53,073 nucleotides of DNA from Oligoflexia bacterium (GTDB taxonomy: Bacteria > Bdellovibrionota > Bacteriovoracia > Bacteriovoracales > Bacteriovoracaceae), in the NCBI GenBank assembly GCA_015232015.1, contig JADGAM010000007.1:562-53634 (forward strand). The letters run 5' to 3'. The notes beneath the pieces were generated by a model. It saw only the letters and a program-made list of their open reading frames with translations, did not search any database and had not been told where the DNA came from. Positions 34,879-43,961 of the stretch are shown here, in pieces (position 1 is the first letter of the stretch; the number at the start of each line of letters is the position of its first letter). Both the position numbers and the translations under genes were made by a program.

Positions 34879-35344
34879 ACTCAAAAGTGTGAAGTATCGA
34901 TTGTAATAATACTCGAAATAATTTTAACAGTATTTGTTTTAGATGTATAGCAGCGATTACCAAACAAAATATCAATTTTTTAGACTAAAATGTAGCACAA
35001 AAACTCCCGTTCCTCTAAATGCAGAGAGTATGCAAAGTTTATTTTTTTATTTTTATTATTCCCTCCTATATCATCACATTTTAAGCTGTTTATCTCATAT
35101 TATCGAAAGATAAATAAAGTCGTCTTTTAACTACCAGAAAAACACCAACTTATTTTGATTCGGTTGCATGATGATTGCGGGAAATATTGTATATATAGTT
35201 GACCTTCATAGCTGTTAATGCTAAAAGCTGCTTTCAATAGGATCGCTATGCCAGTGTTTCACACAGAAGTGGCAGATTCAAAATACTTTAATACTTTGTC
35301 GGTAATCCATTAATATTATCAACAATCAAACTAGGAATTTATAG
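34879..35344. other. 466-bp stretch with no convincing gene
   Basis: AT-rich DNA between the ATPase relic and the exported protein at 35345. Only very short frames occur (MMIAGNIVYIVDLHSC from 35169, and MPVFHTEVADSK from 35249). No terminator or RNA structure is obvious. Given the relic next door it may be further decayed sequence. Confidence 0.5.
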
Positions 35345-36490
35345 ATGAGCAAATTAAAAGAAATTTTTTATTCACTTACTTCAGTAAAATTAATTTTTTT
35401 TCTAACAACAATTCTTTTTTCCTTTCAAGCACACTCTTACGTTGAATTCTTTTTTGGTACACATCCTACAAGCACAAGCACATTAAAGAACAAAATTCTA
35501 TTCTCAAATCCAATTACCGGACTTACTCATACTGCCGTATACTTATCAAATGCCTGTTATGATAGAAGCAACCCTGAGAAACCCAATCTTATTAAATTCT
35601 GTTTAAAAGACGACCCGGAGAAAGGATTAGTGGTTTCTTTTGATGTTTACACCCAGGCCGAATTGGGTTTGTACTTTATGGCCGTAAGCAGAGATGAATT
35701 TTTATACGGGAATTACTCTAGATATTCTTTTCCTGAAACATTTGCAGATAATGATATTTTTTTGATGGATAATTACTTCTATCAAAAGTTTCCATTTCTT
35801 GTAAATTCAACACCATTTAATCAAAGATTGAATGATTTAATTGATTCCGGTGTAGAAAAACAAATAGCAGAACAACTCCTCACATTGCTTTCTTCACAAA
35901 AAAAAATTAATTTATCCTCACTTAATGATATTTTAAAAGAAATGAAAATAAAGCTCTCTCTTGGAAAAAAAATAAAGGCAATAAAATTAGCTAAGGATCT
36001 CAGAGAAGATCGTATTACTGTGAATGGAATGTCCAGACGTGGTGTTAGTTATGGACTTCTACTGTATAAAAGCATGTGGTCGATTCACTATCCAACCACA
36101 TCCTATGAAGAAAAAATGATTATCGACTATTTAAATAGTGAATGGAACAATCCCAAGGCAAATATTTTAACATATAATTGTGCATCACCATTGATTAAGG
36201 TTTCAAACGATCTTCTAAACCTTGATAAAAAAGTTTCAACCTCACTTGTTCTTCCATACCCAATACTAAAAAATATTGTAAAAAGAGTCTTTCATGCACC
36301 AGACTCCATGAATAACATCTTCGGAGAGAAAGTAAGAAGGGAGGGTGCTTTTATGAAGTATTATCCAAAATTACAAATTAATTTTGATTCCACCACTTAT
36401 CCTTTCCCTTCCACATTTGTCCATAATCCAAATATGATTCGCTATTATAAATATTTTAAAAATTATCCTGTTAATGCTGAAGTACAGTAA
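35345..36490 (+). CDS. exported protein with possible permuted papain-like fold
   Basis: A 381-residue protein with a signal peptide (cleavage near AHSY, residue 30). I do not recognise the family with certainty. The early GLTHTAVYLSNACYD (His62) and the later LTYNCASPLIKVSNDLL have the His-first, Asn-Cys-later arrangement of permuted papain-like amidases such as DUF4105 proteins. If so, it would cleave or modify an envelope or prey substrate; this is inference. The middle is helical. AGGA lies 9 bp before the ATG. The ankyrin protein at 38179 shows a similar His...Asn-Cys pattern. Confidence 0.5.
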   Translation: MSKLKEIFYSLTSVKLIFFLTTILFSFQAHSYVEFFFGTHPTSTSTLKNKILFSNPITGLTHTAVYLSNACYDRSNPEKPNLIKFCLKDDPEKGLVVSFDVYTQAELGLYFMAVSRDEFLYGNYSRYSFPETFADNDIFLMDNYFYQKFPFLVNSTPFNQRLNDLIDSGVEKQIAEQLLTLLSSQKKINLSSLNDILKEMKIKLSLGKKIKAIKLAKDLREDRITVNGMSRRGVSYGLLLYKSMWSIHYPTTSYEEKMIIDYLNSEWNNPKANILTYNCASPLIKVSNDLLNLDKKVSTSLVLPYPILKNIVKRVFHAPDSMNNIFGEKVRREGAFMKYYPKLQINFDSTTYPFPSTFVHNPNMIRYYKYFKNYPVNAEVQ

Positions 36491-36534
36491 TGTTGAATAA
36501 ACATAGAATTTTGCTTAGGATGATAAGCTGATAC

Positions 36535-36578
36535 TTGATTATGAATTTTCTTCTGATATAATTTTCTTCTGATATAAT
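36535..36578 (+). promoter_or_regulatory. promoter with duplicated -10 box upstream of osmC-like gene
   Basis: TTGATT (36535-36540) is 16 bp from TATAAT (36557-36562). A perfect 16-bp tandem duplication, ATTTTCTTCTGATATA (36545-36576), creates a second TATAAT at 36573-36578. The downstream ATG is at 36603, 24 bp after the second box. Confidence 0.55.
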
Positions 36579-36602
36579 TAAATACTTAAGAGGAAAATAA
36601 TT

Positions 36603-37025
36603 ATGAGTACAAAAATATTTTCGACCTATTTAGGAGATGGACAAGTTGAATTGATTCAAGATAACTGTAAACAAAAAATAATTACAGATCTTCCTATGGA
36701 TAATGGCGGTAAAGAAAGATTTTTTTCTCCAACAGATCTTTTTGCTTCGTCATTACCTGCTTGTATTATGACGATCATGGGAGAGATGGGTAAGAGAGAA
36801 GGAATTGATTTATCGGGGCTGAAAATTGAAATTGAAAAAGAGATGGGAACCTCTCCTCGTAGAATAAAAAAAATTATTGGATATATAACTTTTCCTGAAA
36901 ATCTTAAGCTTAATGAAGATCAAAAGAATAAATTTCTTCTGGCCATTAAAGCATGTCCCGTTCATCAAAGTCTACACCCGGATGTTCAAGTATTATTTCA
37001 CGTAGATAGAGGTAATAGTATTTGA
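36603..37025 (+). CDS. OsmC-family peroxidase-like protein
   Basis: A 140-residue protein of the OsmC/Ohr superfamily, which reduces organic hydroperoxides or handles thiol stress. The two family cysteines are present: C54 in SSLPACIMTIMG and C118 in KACPVHQSL. The order FFSPTDLFASSL is the usual lead-in to the first cysteine. The form is closest to the YhfA/general OsmC type rather than Ohr. AAGAGGA precedes the start. Its promoter contains a tandem duplication of the -10 box. Pol IV follows 46 bp later and may be cotranscribed, joining two stress functions. Confidence 0.9.
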   Translation: MSTKIFSTYLGDGQVELIQDNCKQKIITDLPMDNGGKERFFSPTDLFASSLPACIMTIMGEMGKREGIDLSGLKIEIEKEMGTSPRRIKKIIGYITFPENLKLNEDQKNKFLLAIKACPVHQSLHPDVQVLFHVDRGNSI

Positions 37026-37071
37026 GCAACAAAATAGCTTAATGGGTTAGGTGTAGTACAAACAGGTGCCT

Positions 37072-38160
37072 ATGTCACAGGAAATAAGAAAAATCATTCA
37101 CATCGACATGGACTGCTTTTACGCTGCTGTAGAAATAAAATACAATCCATTATTTAAAGGTAGGCCTGTGGCCGTAGGTGGCAGACCAGAAGATAGAAGC
37201 GTAATTTGTACCGCCAATTATGAGGCCCGTAAGTACGGAGTAAAGGCCGCAGTTTCTTCATATAAGGCACTTAAACTTTGTCCTCATCTAATTTTGATTC
37301 CTCCTGATTTTCAAAGGTACAATGAGGAGAGTATTGCTATTCATAATATCTTTGAACGGTTTACAAATAAAATCGAACCACTCTCATTAGACGAAGCATT
37401 TCTTGATGTTACTGGAAGTAGCATACTTAAGGGAAGTGCTTCTTTGATTGCCGCTGAAATAAGACGTTTGATATTTTCGGAGAGAAAATTAACTGCTTCT
37501 GCCGGAATAGCACCAAATAAATTTCTTGCAAAAGTGGCCAGTGATTGGAATAAACCCAATGGGCAATATGTAATTAACCCCAGTATGATCGAAAATTTTA
37601 TAAAGGAACTTCCTGTTGAAAAAATCCCTGGAGTGGGTAAAGTAACTGCAAAAAAGATGCATAGCTTGGGGATTAAGACCTGTAATGATTTGCAAAAATA
37701 TAGGTGTGATGATCTTGAAAACATATTTGGAATATGGGGAGTGACTTTGTATCATCTCTGCAGGGGAGTTGATGAAAGAGAAGTGGAGACTTCATTTGAA
37801 AGAAAATCACTTACAGTAGAGCGTACATTTCCAAAGGATTTAAAAAATCTAAATGAATGCTTAAGAGAATTAGAAGAGATATATGATGATTTTTTACAAA
37901 GGTTTGATGAGCACAGAATAAGCAACTCCAGCGAAGAAAAGCAAATCATCAAGAGTTTGGTAATAAAGCTAAAATTTTATGATTTTATTAGTACTACTGT
38001 TGAAAGGGCCACCTCTGGCAAATTTCCTAAAATAGAGCAATACTACCCACTGTTAAAAGAGGCATTCAATCGCTACCAAAAACCAGTTAGACTAATGGGA
38101 CTTGGAGCGAGATTAAAACCAGATACAGGATACAACGGACAGATGGAAATGGAATTTTAA
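37072..38160 (+). CDS. dinB: DNA polymerase IV (Y-family translesion polymerase)
   Basis: A 362-residue error-prone polymerase that copies past lesions. Catalytic acids are D12 in HIDMDCFYAAVE and D107/E108 in PLSLDEAFLDV. The steric-gate position is Tyr17. Thumb motif PGVGKVTAKKMHSLGI and the little-finger domain follow. There is no typical beta-clamp tail of the QLxLF type; the C-terminus reads GQMEMEF, which may serve. I prefer ATG 37072 over GTG 37066 because AGG lies 6 bp upstream. No LexA-type palindrome is visible in front. If it is active, slippage by Pol IV could contribute to the many short duplications in this genome. Confidence 0.95.
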   Translation: MSQEIRKIIHIDMDCFYAAVEIKYNPLFKGRPVAVGGRPEDRSVICTANYEARKYGVKAAVSSYKALKLCPHLILIPPDFQRYNEESIAIHNIFERFTNKIEPLSLDEAFLDVTGSSILKGSASLIAAEIRRLIFSERKLTASAGIAPNKFLAKVASDWNKPNGQYVINPSMIENFIKELPVEKIPGVGKVTAKKMHSLGIKTCNDLQKYRCDDLENIFGIWGVTLYHLCRGVDEREVETSFERKSLTVERTFPKDLKNLNECLRELEEIYDDFLQRFDEHRISNSSEEKQIIKSLVIKLKFYDFISTTVERATSGKFPKIEQYYPLLKEAFNRYQKPVRLMGLGARLKPDTGYNGQMEMEF

Positions 38161-38178
38161 AGGTGCAAATTAACTTTT

Positions 38179-40731
38179 CTAAGGGATTTGTAGAATCTTT
38201 GTAATTGCAGGATAAGTAGTTTTTAACCACTCTAAATCTTTACTATCAATCTCTTTACCTTTTAAAAGCTCAGAAAACTCACTTAAATGAGATTTAAATG
38301 AAGATTTAACTTTTATATCTTTTGATATATCTTTTGAATTTTCATCTTTTAAATAGAATGAAAAGCGTGTTGAATAAGCTGGAATTAATTTTTCAACAAA
38401 AGCACGGTTTGTAATATTTTTTCCTCTTACGGCGGAGATGATTAACTGTAATTGAAAATCAGGACCAAATACATTCGAATTTTTATAATTATTAAAATAA
38501 TCAACAATATCGCTATTCAAATCGCTTCCAGATTCTAATTGTTCAATTAATTTTTGAGTAAAGAAGATATGGTTATTACAAGTAGATTGAACTTTTTTGT
38601 AAATATATTTAGTTGCTACATCTTTATAACTCATATTTGAGCCAATGCCAAAATTAGTTACTCCTATTTGTGAAAGGCCGGCCATTTCAACAAGATCTTT
38701 GGCATGTCCTCCACAATTATAAAGGAAAAAATTATATCCTGGAGAATAGTAATGTCCTAGGCAATGTAATCGTTCAATAATTAATGATTCAGATTCATTA
38801 TTAGCAATTGGCAGTGATTGGCAATTAAGATAACGCATATCCAGATCTGTAGAGGAACTTGTTCCATGATCAAAAATATTATCAACATTATGAAATTCAC
38901 CATTATCAACAACCACTGCTACGTGAGTTGCGGGATTAAATTGTTGGGCCAGGGCCATTCCTGTTTTTTTGAGTGTAACTTTAGCAGCAGGACTGATGGT
39001 AGAAGGTTTAGATGCATCTTCTAAATAATGCATTTTTTCACGTTCAGTGTATCCTGGTTTATAGGAACTTAAGTAATATGGAGACAACAAATTAATGGTA
39101 CAAAGTTTAATTCGTTCACTCATTCTTTGATGACCATGAAGTGGTAATTTGATGATTGTAGTTATATCCGATATAACACTATTTAATGCTTCAAATGGAT
39201 TTAAAATACTATTTCCAAGGCATCCTACCGCTGCTGCGATTGTGTTATCGATTTCATTATTTATTTTTAAAGGAGATTTAATCTGCGGATGCTTTCTTAA
39301 TATCTCGCTAAGGTGCATTTCATATTCAATTTTCTTATCCAAATATTTATTGCTTAAAAATTTTATTTGCTCGTTTATCTTTTCATAAAGAGGTATTGAA
39401 ATTTTATCATTAAATTTCTTAATATTAAAATTATCTTTTTCAATTGATTCTAATGATTCTTGTAAATTAAGTTTAATCTTAAACTTAGATAAAAGTTCAT
39501 TCATTTTATTTTTTGAGCTAGAGGAGATGCTTTTCATTTTTTTAAATTTGGCCAAGAAATCTTTTTTTAGATTAAGATAACTATCTCGATCTTTAGTTAA
39601 TTGCTCAATTTGTTTTTTTAAGTCTTGAACTTCTGATTGTAATTCTTTTTTAAATTCTTTTAAATTATCTAATTTAGAATTTGCTTTTTTAATTTGGGTT
39701 TTATCTATCAGAGTTTTTCCAAAATAGTAAGGAGATTGGGCCAATTTTGCAATAGCAGTACCAGTTTTACCAGTAAAAACACTCTTAACTTCATTTCCAA
39801 TTACTCTAGGAATAAATTTTAAGGCCCTACTTGTTGTTGATTCATATTGATTACCCCAAAATTTAGTTACAGTTGGATCTTTAAAAGTAACAATAGGTGA
39901 AAAGCTTACTAAATCACGATCACTACTAACTGTTGAGGTTGAGGTTGAGGTTGAGGTTGTTTTTTTTGCTTTAAAATTAATTTGTGCTTTTTTTATTGCC
40001 TCAATTATATCTTTATCACCATTTTTTTCAGCTAGGGACAAAGGTGTTTCCTGCTTACTATTTATTACAGTAGGATTTGCTCCATGATCAAGTAAGGCAG
40101 TAATTATTTTCAAATCACCTACTCTAACAGCTTTTATTAATGGCGTATCATTATGCCAAAATGTTTTTACCTCTAAATTTACTCCTGCTTGTAAATATTT
40201 TTTTATTTCATTAAAATCTTTCTTCTTAATTGCATCGTTAATACCCTTAGGTGATTTACGCAATTTTATTGCTTCCTTCATCCATGTTGCAATTTCTATG
40301 TTTAATTTTAAAGCTTCCTTTTGATATTTTACATATTTATCAGTATGAAAAATTGATCTTGTCTTTAAAATATTTTTTTTATCTTTAATGGTTTTTATAA
40401 CTATATCTAAGGCGGTTTGATCTTCAAGGTTTTTAAGATTATCAAGCACACCTTTTTCAAACAAAGTTTTAATAATTTGAAAATTGCCATTTGTTGCGGC
40501 CATAATAAGAGGAGTATTACCAACATAATTTCTAGAATTTATTTTTGTACCATTATTAATTAAGAGCTTGGCCATTTCTGTATTATTATTTTTTATTGCT
40601 AAGGAAAGTGGTGTATTATCATATATGTCACGCGGTTCGGTCTTTTTATCTGTTTTTACCTCAGAGGAAAATGAATGCGATATAAAAAAAATAGCGAATA
40701 GAATTATTGTAAAAGTTATTTTTGTTTTCAT
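38179..40731 (-). CDS. exported ankyrin-repeat protein with coiled coil and cysteine-peptidase-like C-terminal domain
   Basis: An 850-residue protein with a signal peptide (first 23 residues, SHSFSSE). Ankyrin repeats occupy about 35-125 (NTPLSLAIKNNNTEMAKLLI, NTPLIMAATNGNFQIIKTLF) and 165-250 (TPLIKAVRVGDLKIITALLD, TPLSLAEKNGDKDIIEAI). A Thr-Ser repeat follows, then a coiled coil of about 120 residues rich in Lys/Glu. The C-terminal part contains PATHVAVVVDN and, about 80 residues later, FFLYNCGGHAKDLVEMAG, a His...Asn-Cys arrangement like permuted papain-type amidases or LRAT-like enzymes. It could be a secreted effector that binds a partner through ankyrin repeats; this is a guess. The SD is weak. 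Confidence 0.6.
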   Translation of the reverse strand: MKTKITFTIILFAIFFISHSFSSEVKTDKKTEPRDIYDNTPLSLAIKNNNTEMAKLLINNGTKINSRNYVGNTPLIMAATNGNFQIIKTLFEKGVLDNLKNLEDQTALDIVIKTIKDKKNILKTRSIFHTDKYVKYQKEALKLNIEIATWMKEAIKLRKSPKGINDAIKKKDFNEIKKYLQAGVNLEVKTFWHNDTPLIKAVRVGDLKIITALLDHGANPTVINSKQETPLSLAEKNGDKDIIEAIKKAQINFKAKKTTSTSTSTSTVSSDRDLVSFSPIVTFKDPTVTKFWGNQYESTTSRALKFIPRVIGNEVKSVFTGKTGTAIAKLAQSPYYFGKTLIDKTQIKKANSKLDNLKEFKKELQSEVQDLKKQIEQLTKDRDSYLNLKKDFLAKFKKMKSISSSSKNKMNELLSKFKIKLNLQESLESIEKDNFNIKKFNDKISIPLYEKINEQIKFLSNKYLDKKIEYEMHLSEILRKHPQIKSPLKINNEIDNTIAAAVGCLGNSILNPFEALNSVISDITTIIKLPLHGHQRMSERIKLCTINLLSPYYLSSYKPGYTEREKMHYLEDASKPSTISPAAKVTLKKTGMALAQQFNPATHVAVVVDNGEFHNVDNIFDHGTSSSTDLDMRYLNCQSLPIANNESESLIIERLHCLGHYYSPGYNFFLYNCGGHAKDLVEMAGLSQIGVTNFGIGSNMSYKDVATKYIYKKVQSTCNNHIFFTQKLIEQLESGSDLNSDIVDYFNNYKNSNVFGPDFQLQLIISAVRGKNITNRAFVEKLIPAYSTRFSFYLKDENSKDISKDIKVKSSFKSHLSEFSELLKGKEIDSKDLEWLKTTYPAITKILQIP
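39932..39955 (-). repeat. hexanucleotide microsatellite x4 coding Thr-Ser
   Basis: Four perfect copies of GTTGAG on the plus strand encode alternating Thr and Ser between the ankyrin and coiled-coil parts of the gene at 38179. Confidence 0.95.
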
Positions 40732-40842
40732 GATAAGTATTCTAAAGTAGTTTTAACGGTAAAATAAAATCTATTTATTTTTTCACAGTAATCAAATACT
40801 TATATGATTTATATAGAAAGTATATTTACTCAAAAAGTTGGC

Positions 40843-40876
40843 ATTAGAGGGAGAAAGATATTAGAGGAAGAAAGAT
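40843..40876. repeat. 17-bp tandem duplication with one mismatch
   Basis: ATTAGAGG(G/A)AGAAAGAT x2, between the minus-strand genes ending at 40887 and starting at 40731, possibly in the promoter or leader of the ankyrin gene. Confidence 0.9.
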
Positions 40877-40886
40877 AAAAAACCAT

Positions 40887-41951
40887 CTATCTTGATCGTG
40901 TATAAAATACTTGTCCAGTAAACTTACGTACTGTCACATCTTGATCTGTTAAGCTGCTGGCTCCTATATCACTATACTTTACACCGCCTATTTCACTTGC
41001 ATTTTCATTAAAATCATTCTGAGGTACTGCCGTAGCGTATGTTTTTACTATAAGTTTTTTCCCGCTACGGAGAGTGCGTTCAAATTTCCTAATTTTACCT
41101 CCAGCTTGTGAATCCAATTCTCGCCAATCATTTTTAACCTGAGATGGTCCAGCAAATTGAGAACCAAAAATTTGATATTTATCCAAATTTTTATCATTGA
41201 AGTCAGCATCGATAAGAATTATTGTTCCACCATTACTACTAATTTTGTCTCGTAATGATGATGGATATTGTTGTTCTCCAGGGTCAACACTAGATGATGT
41301 TAATTGTGTTCCTAGACCTACATACAAAACTTTTCCATCACTTGCACTTTTTCCCCAAGCGCTGAGATCACTTGCTAATTGCGCTTTTACTTGGATATCG
41401 TATTCGAATGGAAAATCATATCTTATGTTCATAGATACATTATCCCAGCCATAATCATTAAAAGTTACTTCTGATTGTGAGATACTTCTTTCATTACCGT
41501 AGCTACTAGAACTATTTTTTATTTTTATAGATAAGCTGTTGGGATTTACTTCATGATTACTTTTAAGTTCTTCAATAAGTACTCTTTTAAATTCTTCTAT
41601 TCCTATATTATAGGGGATGTCTGACCCTTTGACATTTATTTCTTTGTTAATGTCTTTTATAACCAGGGATTTACCAGATATATGTTTATTAACAATAGTG
41701 TGAATTACTACTCTTATATTTTTATCATCAGCAACAGATGATGGACAAGTAGCAGTGTCAACACCTTTAATATTTTTATTAATGGTTGTAGGGTCTATTT
41801 TTTTTGTATCATTTGTATCAGAGGAAGCTGATGCTTTTGTATTAATATAAAATAAACCATACATGATTATAGATGCATACATTGTTAGTTGGACAACTAA
41901 TAGAATAATAACATTTGCAATATTATCAAGTCTTACCTCTTTAATTTTCAT
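40887..41951 (-). CDS. membrane-anchored protein of unknown function
   Basis: 354 residues. Residues 11-34 are one hydrophobic segment after a short basic start, so the protein is inner-membrane anchored or has a long signal peptide. A Ser/Thr/Asp/Lys-rich stretch follows. The body has a mixed alpha/beta look with IDIQ-type strands and a region KVLYVGLGTQLTSSS, then GGTIILIDADF, that could be part of a nucleotide- or metal-binding fold. I find no family I can name. GGAGGGAG is an excellent SD. It is divergent from the Cys-rich gene at 42272, with two matching 22-bp palindromes between them, so the pair may be controlled together. Confidence 0.6.
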   Translation of the reverse strand: MKIKEVRLDNIANVIILLVVQLTMYASIIMYGLFYINTKASASSDTNDTKKIDPTTINKNIKGVDTATCPSSVADDKNIRVVIHTIVNKHISGKSLVIKDINKEINVKGSDIPYNIGIEEFKRVLIEELKSNHEVNPNSLSIKIKNSSSSYGNERSISQSEVTFNDYGWDNVSMNIRYDFPFEYDIQVKAQLASDLSAWGKSASDGKVLYVGLGTQLTSSSVDPGEQQYPSSLRDKISSNGGTIILIDADFNDKNLDKYQIFGSQFAGPSQVKNDWRELDSQAGGKIRKFERTLRSGKKLIVKTYATAVPQNDFNENASEIGGVKYSDIGASSLTDQDVTVRKFTGQVFYTRSR

Positions 41952-42032
41952 AAATCTCCCTCCTGTTTATATATATATAAATGATGTTTATTTTATCGGT
42001 ATATTTAGAATTTAAGTAAAAATTTAAATGAA

Positions 42033-42154
42033 ACTGCCTCAAAATATTGGCACTCAAATATAATTTATTTTTAAGTACTTAAAATATTTAATAAATAATA
42101 TTAACTGTTAACTACTTATAATTTTACATAAAAGTGCCAAAAATTTTGGGCACT
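42033..42154. promoter_or_regulatory. two 22-bp palindromic operator-like sites exactly 100 bp apart
   Basis: Site B (42133-42154) has arms AGTGCC and GGCACT around an A/T core and is palindromic at 20 of 22 positions. Site A (42033-42054) has arms ACTGCC and GGCACT around a similar core. The spacing is 100 bp, centre to centre, in the 320-bp region between the divergent genes at 41951 and 42272. The near-absence of a loop favours a protein-bound DNA dyad over an RNA hairpin. No gene lies in this region. Confidence 0.6.
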
Positions 42155-42271
42155 AATAGTAATCTTGAAATTTTTTATTTTTAAAAAATCATAAAAACCA
42201 TTAAAATATCGCCTCACAAGATTAGTTTTTAAAATATTTATATCAACTTTTTGTAAAAATAGGAGATGAAT

Positions 42272-43312
42272 ATGATAAAATTATTTAATGTAATTTTAAT
42301 TGGCATAATGTTTTTATTAGCGGGCCATGTGTTTGCTGGAGGAAAATTTTCTGTTCCTTCAGAAATCACACCTGAAACACTTTCTCAAGCGGTAAATGCT
42401 TATGCTACTCAAGTTATGACTTGTTTACATGTTGAAGCTGTTGACCAAACAAAAGAACAAGCGATGTGGTTAACTTGTAGACGTGAAAATGCAACGTGTA
42501 TTTATAACAAGATCAGTGAAAACTATTACACTACCTCAGTTGATGAATTACAAAAGAAGAGGGATGCAGTTTGTTCAACAATTTTTGAAAAGTTAGTTGA
42601 TAAAGATTATTGTGGTATCCAATTTGGAAATTGTGGGGAAGGAGGCATGACAAACTACTGTCTTGCTCATAAAGCTGGTTATAAAAATATTATGAAGTGT
42701 GAATCAAAAAATGATCACGCTTTTGCGATGTTTTTAAAGCAAGGATCAACACCAGAAGAAGACACTATTTGTATTATGGATCGATGGCCGCTTGGACCAA
42801 ATGAAAGTGAAGGGCCGGTCGAAGGTGATAATGAATATTATTTCTGTAATGCTACTTTGAAAAAAGGAAGTATTTATTATAATGGTGATAAATTAGATGA
42901 AAGAAAAGGCTGGTATGATAAAGTATCATGCACAGATTGGATGAATAGTAATCAAAATGATGGTCATGAGCCTATTGAAAATTTAAATATTGATATTTGG
43001 AAAAATTTTCATTTAGCAGACAATAAAATTTTTCATCCTAAAACAGTTTGTGCATATGCAGGTTTATCTGAAAATTGTGGTATAAAATCTATAAATCATG
43101 AATTAAAAGACGATGTAGCAAGTGTTGAATTTAAATTTGATAATTACAAGAACGCTGAGGCCTTTCAAAAAATTCTCAATAGTAGAAAAGATAAAGATTT
43201 ATTAAAGAAAGTAAATATGCAAATTAAATGGAATCTTTTAAAAGGTAGCAAGCTAATATTTAGCACCGAAGATGTTAATGATATAATGAAATTAATTAAG
43301 GCAAAAGAATAA
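42272..43312 (+). CDS. secreted cysteine-rich protein of unknown function
   Basis: 346 residues. ATG 42272 is chosen because AGGAG at 42261-42265 touches ATG 42266 but has good spacing to 42272. The signal peptide ends near GHVFA. The mature protein has 13 cysteines, many in a pattern of one every 15-30 residues (VMTCLH, WLTCRR, FGNCGEGG, NYCLAHKAGYKN), which suggests several disulfides in the periplasm or outside the cell. There is no recognisable catalytic motif. It is divergent from the membrane-anchored protein, with which it shares the paired palindromes. Confidence 0.6.
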   Translation: MIKLFNVILIGIMFLLAGHVFAGGKFSVPSEITPETLSQAVNAYATQVMTCLHVEAVDQTKEQAMWLTCRRENATCIYNKISENYYTTSVDELQKKRDAVCSTIFEKLVDKDYCGIQFGNCGEGGMTNYCLAHKAGYKNIMKCESKNDHAFAMFLKQGSTPEEDTICIMDRWPLGPNESEGPVEGDNEYYFCNATLKKGSIYYNGDKLDERKGWYDKVSCTDWMNSNQNDGHEPIENLNIDIWKNFHLADNKIFHPKTVCAYAGLSENCGIKSINHELKDDVASVEFKFDNYKNAEAFQKILNSRKDKDLLKKVNMQIKWNLLKGSKLIFSTEDVNDIMKLIKAKE

Positions 43313-43323
43313 GGAATGAGGGC

Positions 43324-43932
43324 CTAAGTAGGTCCTGTAAATCTTGAAAGAAATTGTAAATCTTTTTTTGTTATATTGTAGGTAAAGTGAATTACTTCTG
43401 CATTTTTTAATCCCTTATGATTTTCACTCCCCAGATCTAAAAGCAATTGTTTTAAGAAAAAACCATGTGTAACAACAGCAAAGTTTTGTTCGCTTGAATG
43501 TTCAGCTATATCTAAGATAGTCTTAACCGCCCTTTGCCTTAACGCTAGTTTTGTTTCACCATCTGGAAAACCAAAAGAATCATGTTCAGGTAAAGTGCTT
43601 TTCCAATTTTCGAAAGAACCTCCACCAAAAATATTATCAACCTCTTCATAGAGTAGACCTGATGCTTTCCCTGTATTAACTTCTTGAAGATCATCTATTT
43701 TAATCACATTTAAATTAAGTGATTTTGCAATGATGTTTGCAGTTTCTACAGCTCGCTTTAAAGGACTTGAGTAGATTGTTTTAATATTAAGTTTGGCAAT
43801 AATTGGAATTAAACTATTGGCCTGATTACGTCCGGTCTCATTTAAAGTAATATCAGTGAGGCCTTGAAATCGCTTTTCTTTGTTCCAATCAGTTTCACCA
43901 TGTCTGAAGCAATAGATATTTTTATTGTACAT
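43324..43932 (-). CDS. histidine phosphatase (phosphoglycerate-mutase superfamily)
   Basis: A 202-residue cytoplasmic phosphatase. The catalytic RHGET (10-14; phospho-His11) opens the protein. The second active-site part is the YSSPLKRAVETA region, and the closing VVTHGFFLKQLL carries the second catalytic histidine. Substrate not evident; members hydrolyse sugar phosphates, nucleotides or cobalamin precursors. No clear SD. It lies 29 bp behind the sulfur-handling gene on the same strand and is probably the last gene of the operon starting at 46806. Confidence 0.85.
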   Translation of the reverse strand: MYNKNIYCFRHGETDWNKEKRFQGLTDITLNETGRNQANSLIPIIAKLNIKTIYSSPLKRAVETANIIAKSLNLNVIKIDDLQEVNTGKASGLLYEEVDNIFGGGSFENWKSTLPEHDSFGFPDGETKLALRQRAVKTILDIAEHSSEQNFAVVTHGFFLKQLLLDLGSENHKGLKNAEVIHFTYNITKKDLQFLSRFTGPT

Positions 43933-43961
43933 ATGGAAGACTATAAAAATTAAATTTTTTA

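Noticed and set aside
39149-39388. Plus-strand frame within the ankyrin gene
   Set aside because: Shadow frame inside a well-supported coding sequence.
42047-42060. Sigma-54 promoter based on TTGGCAC
   Set aside because: No GC at the -12 position with correct spacing; the TTGGCAC is part of the 22-bp dyad instead.
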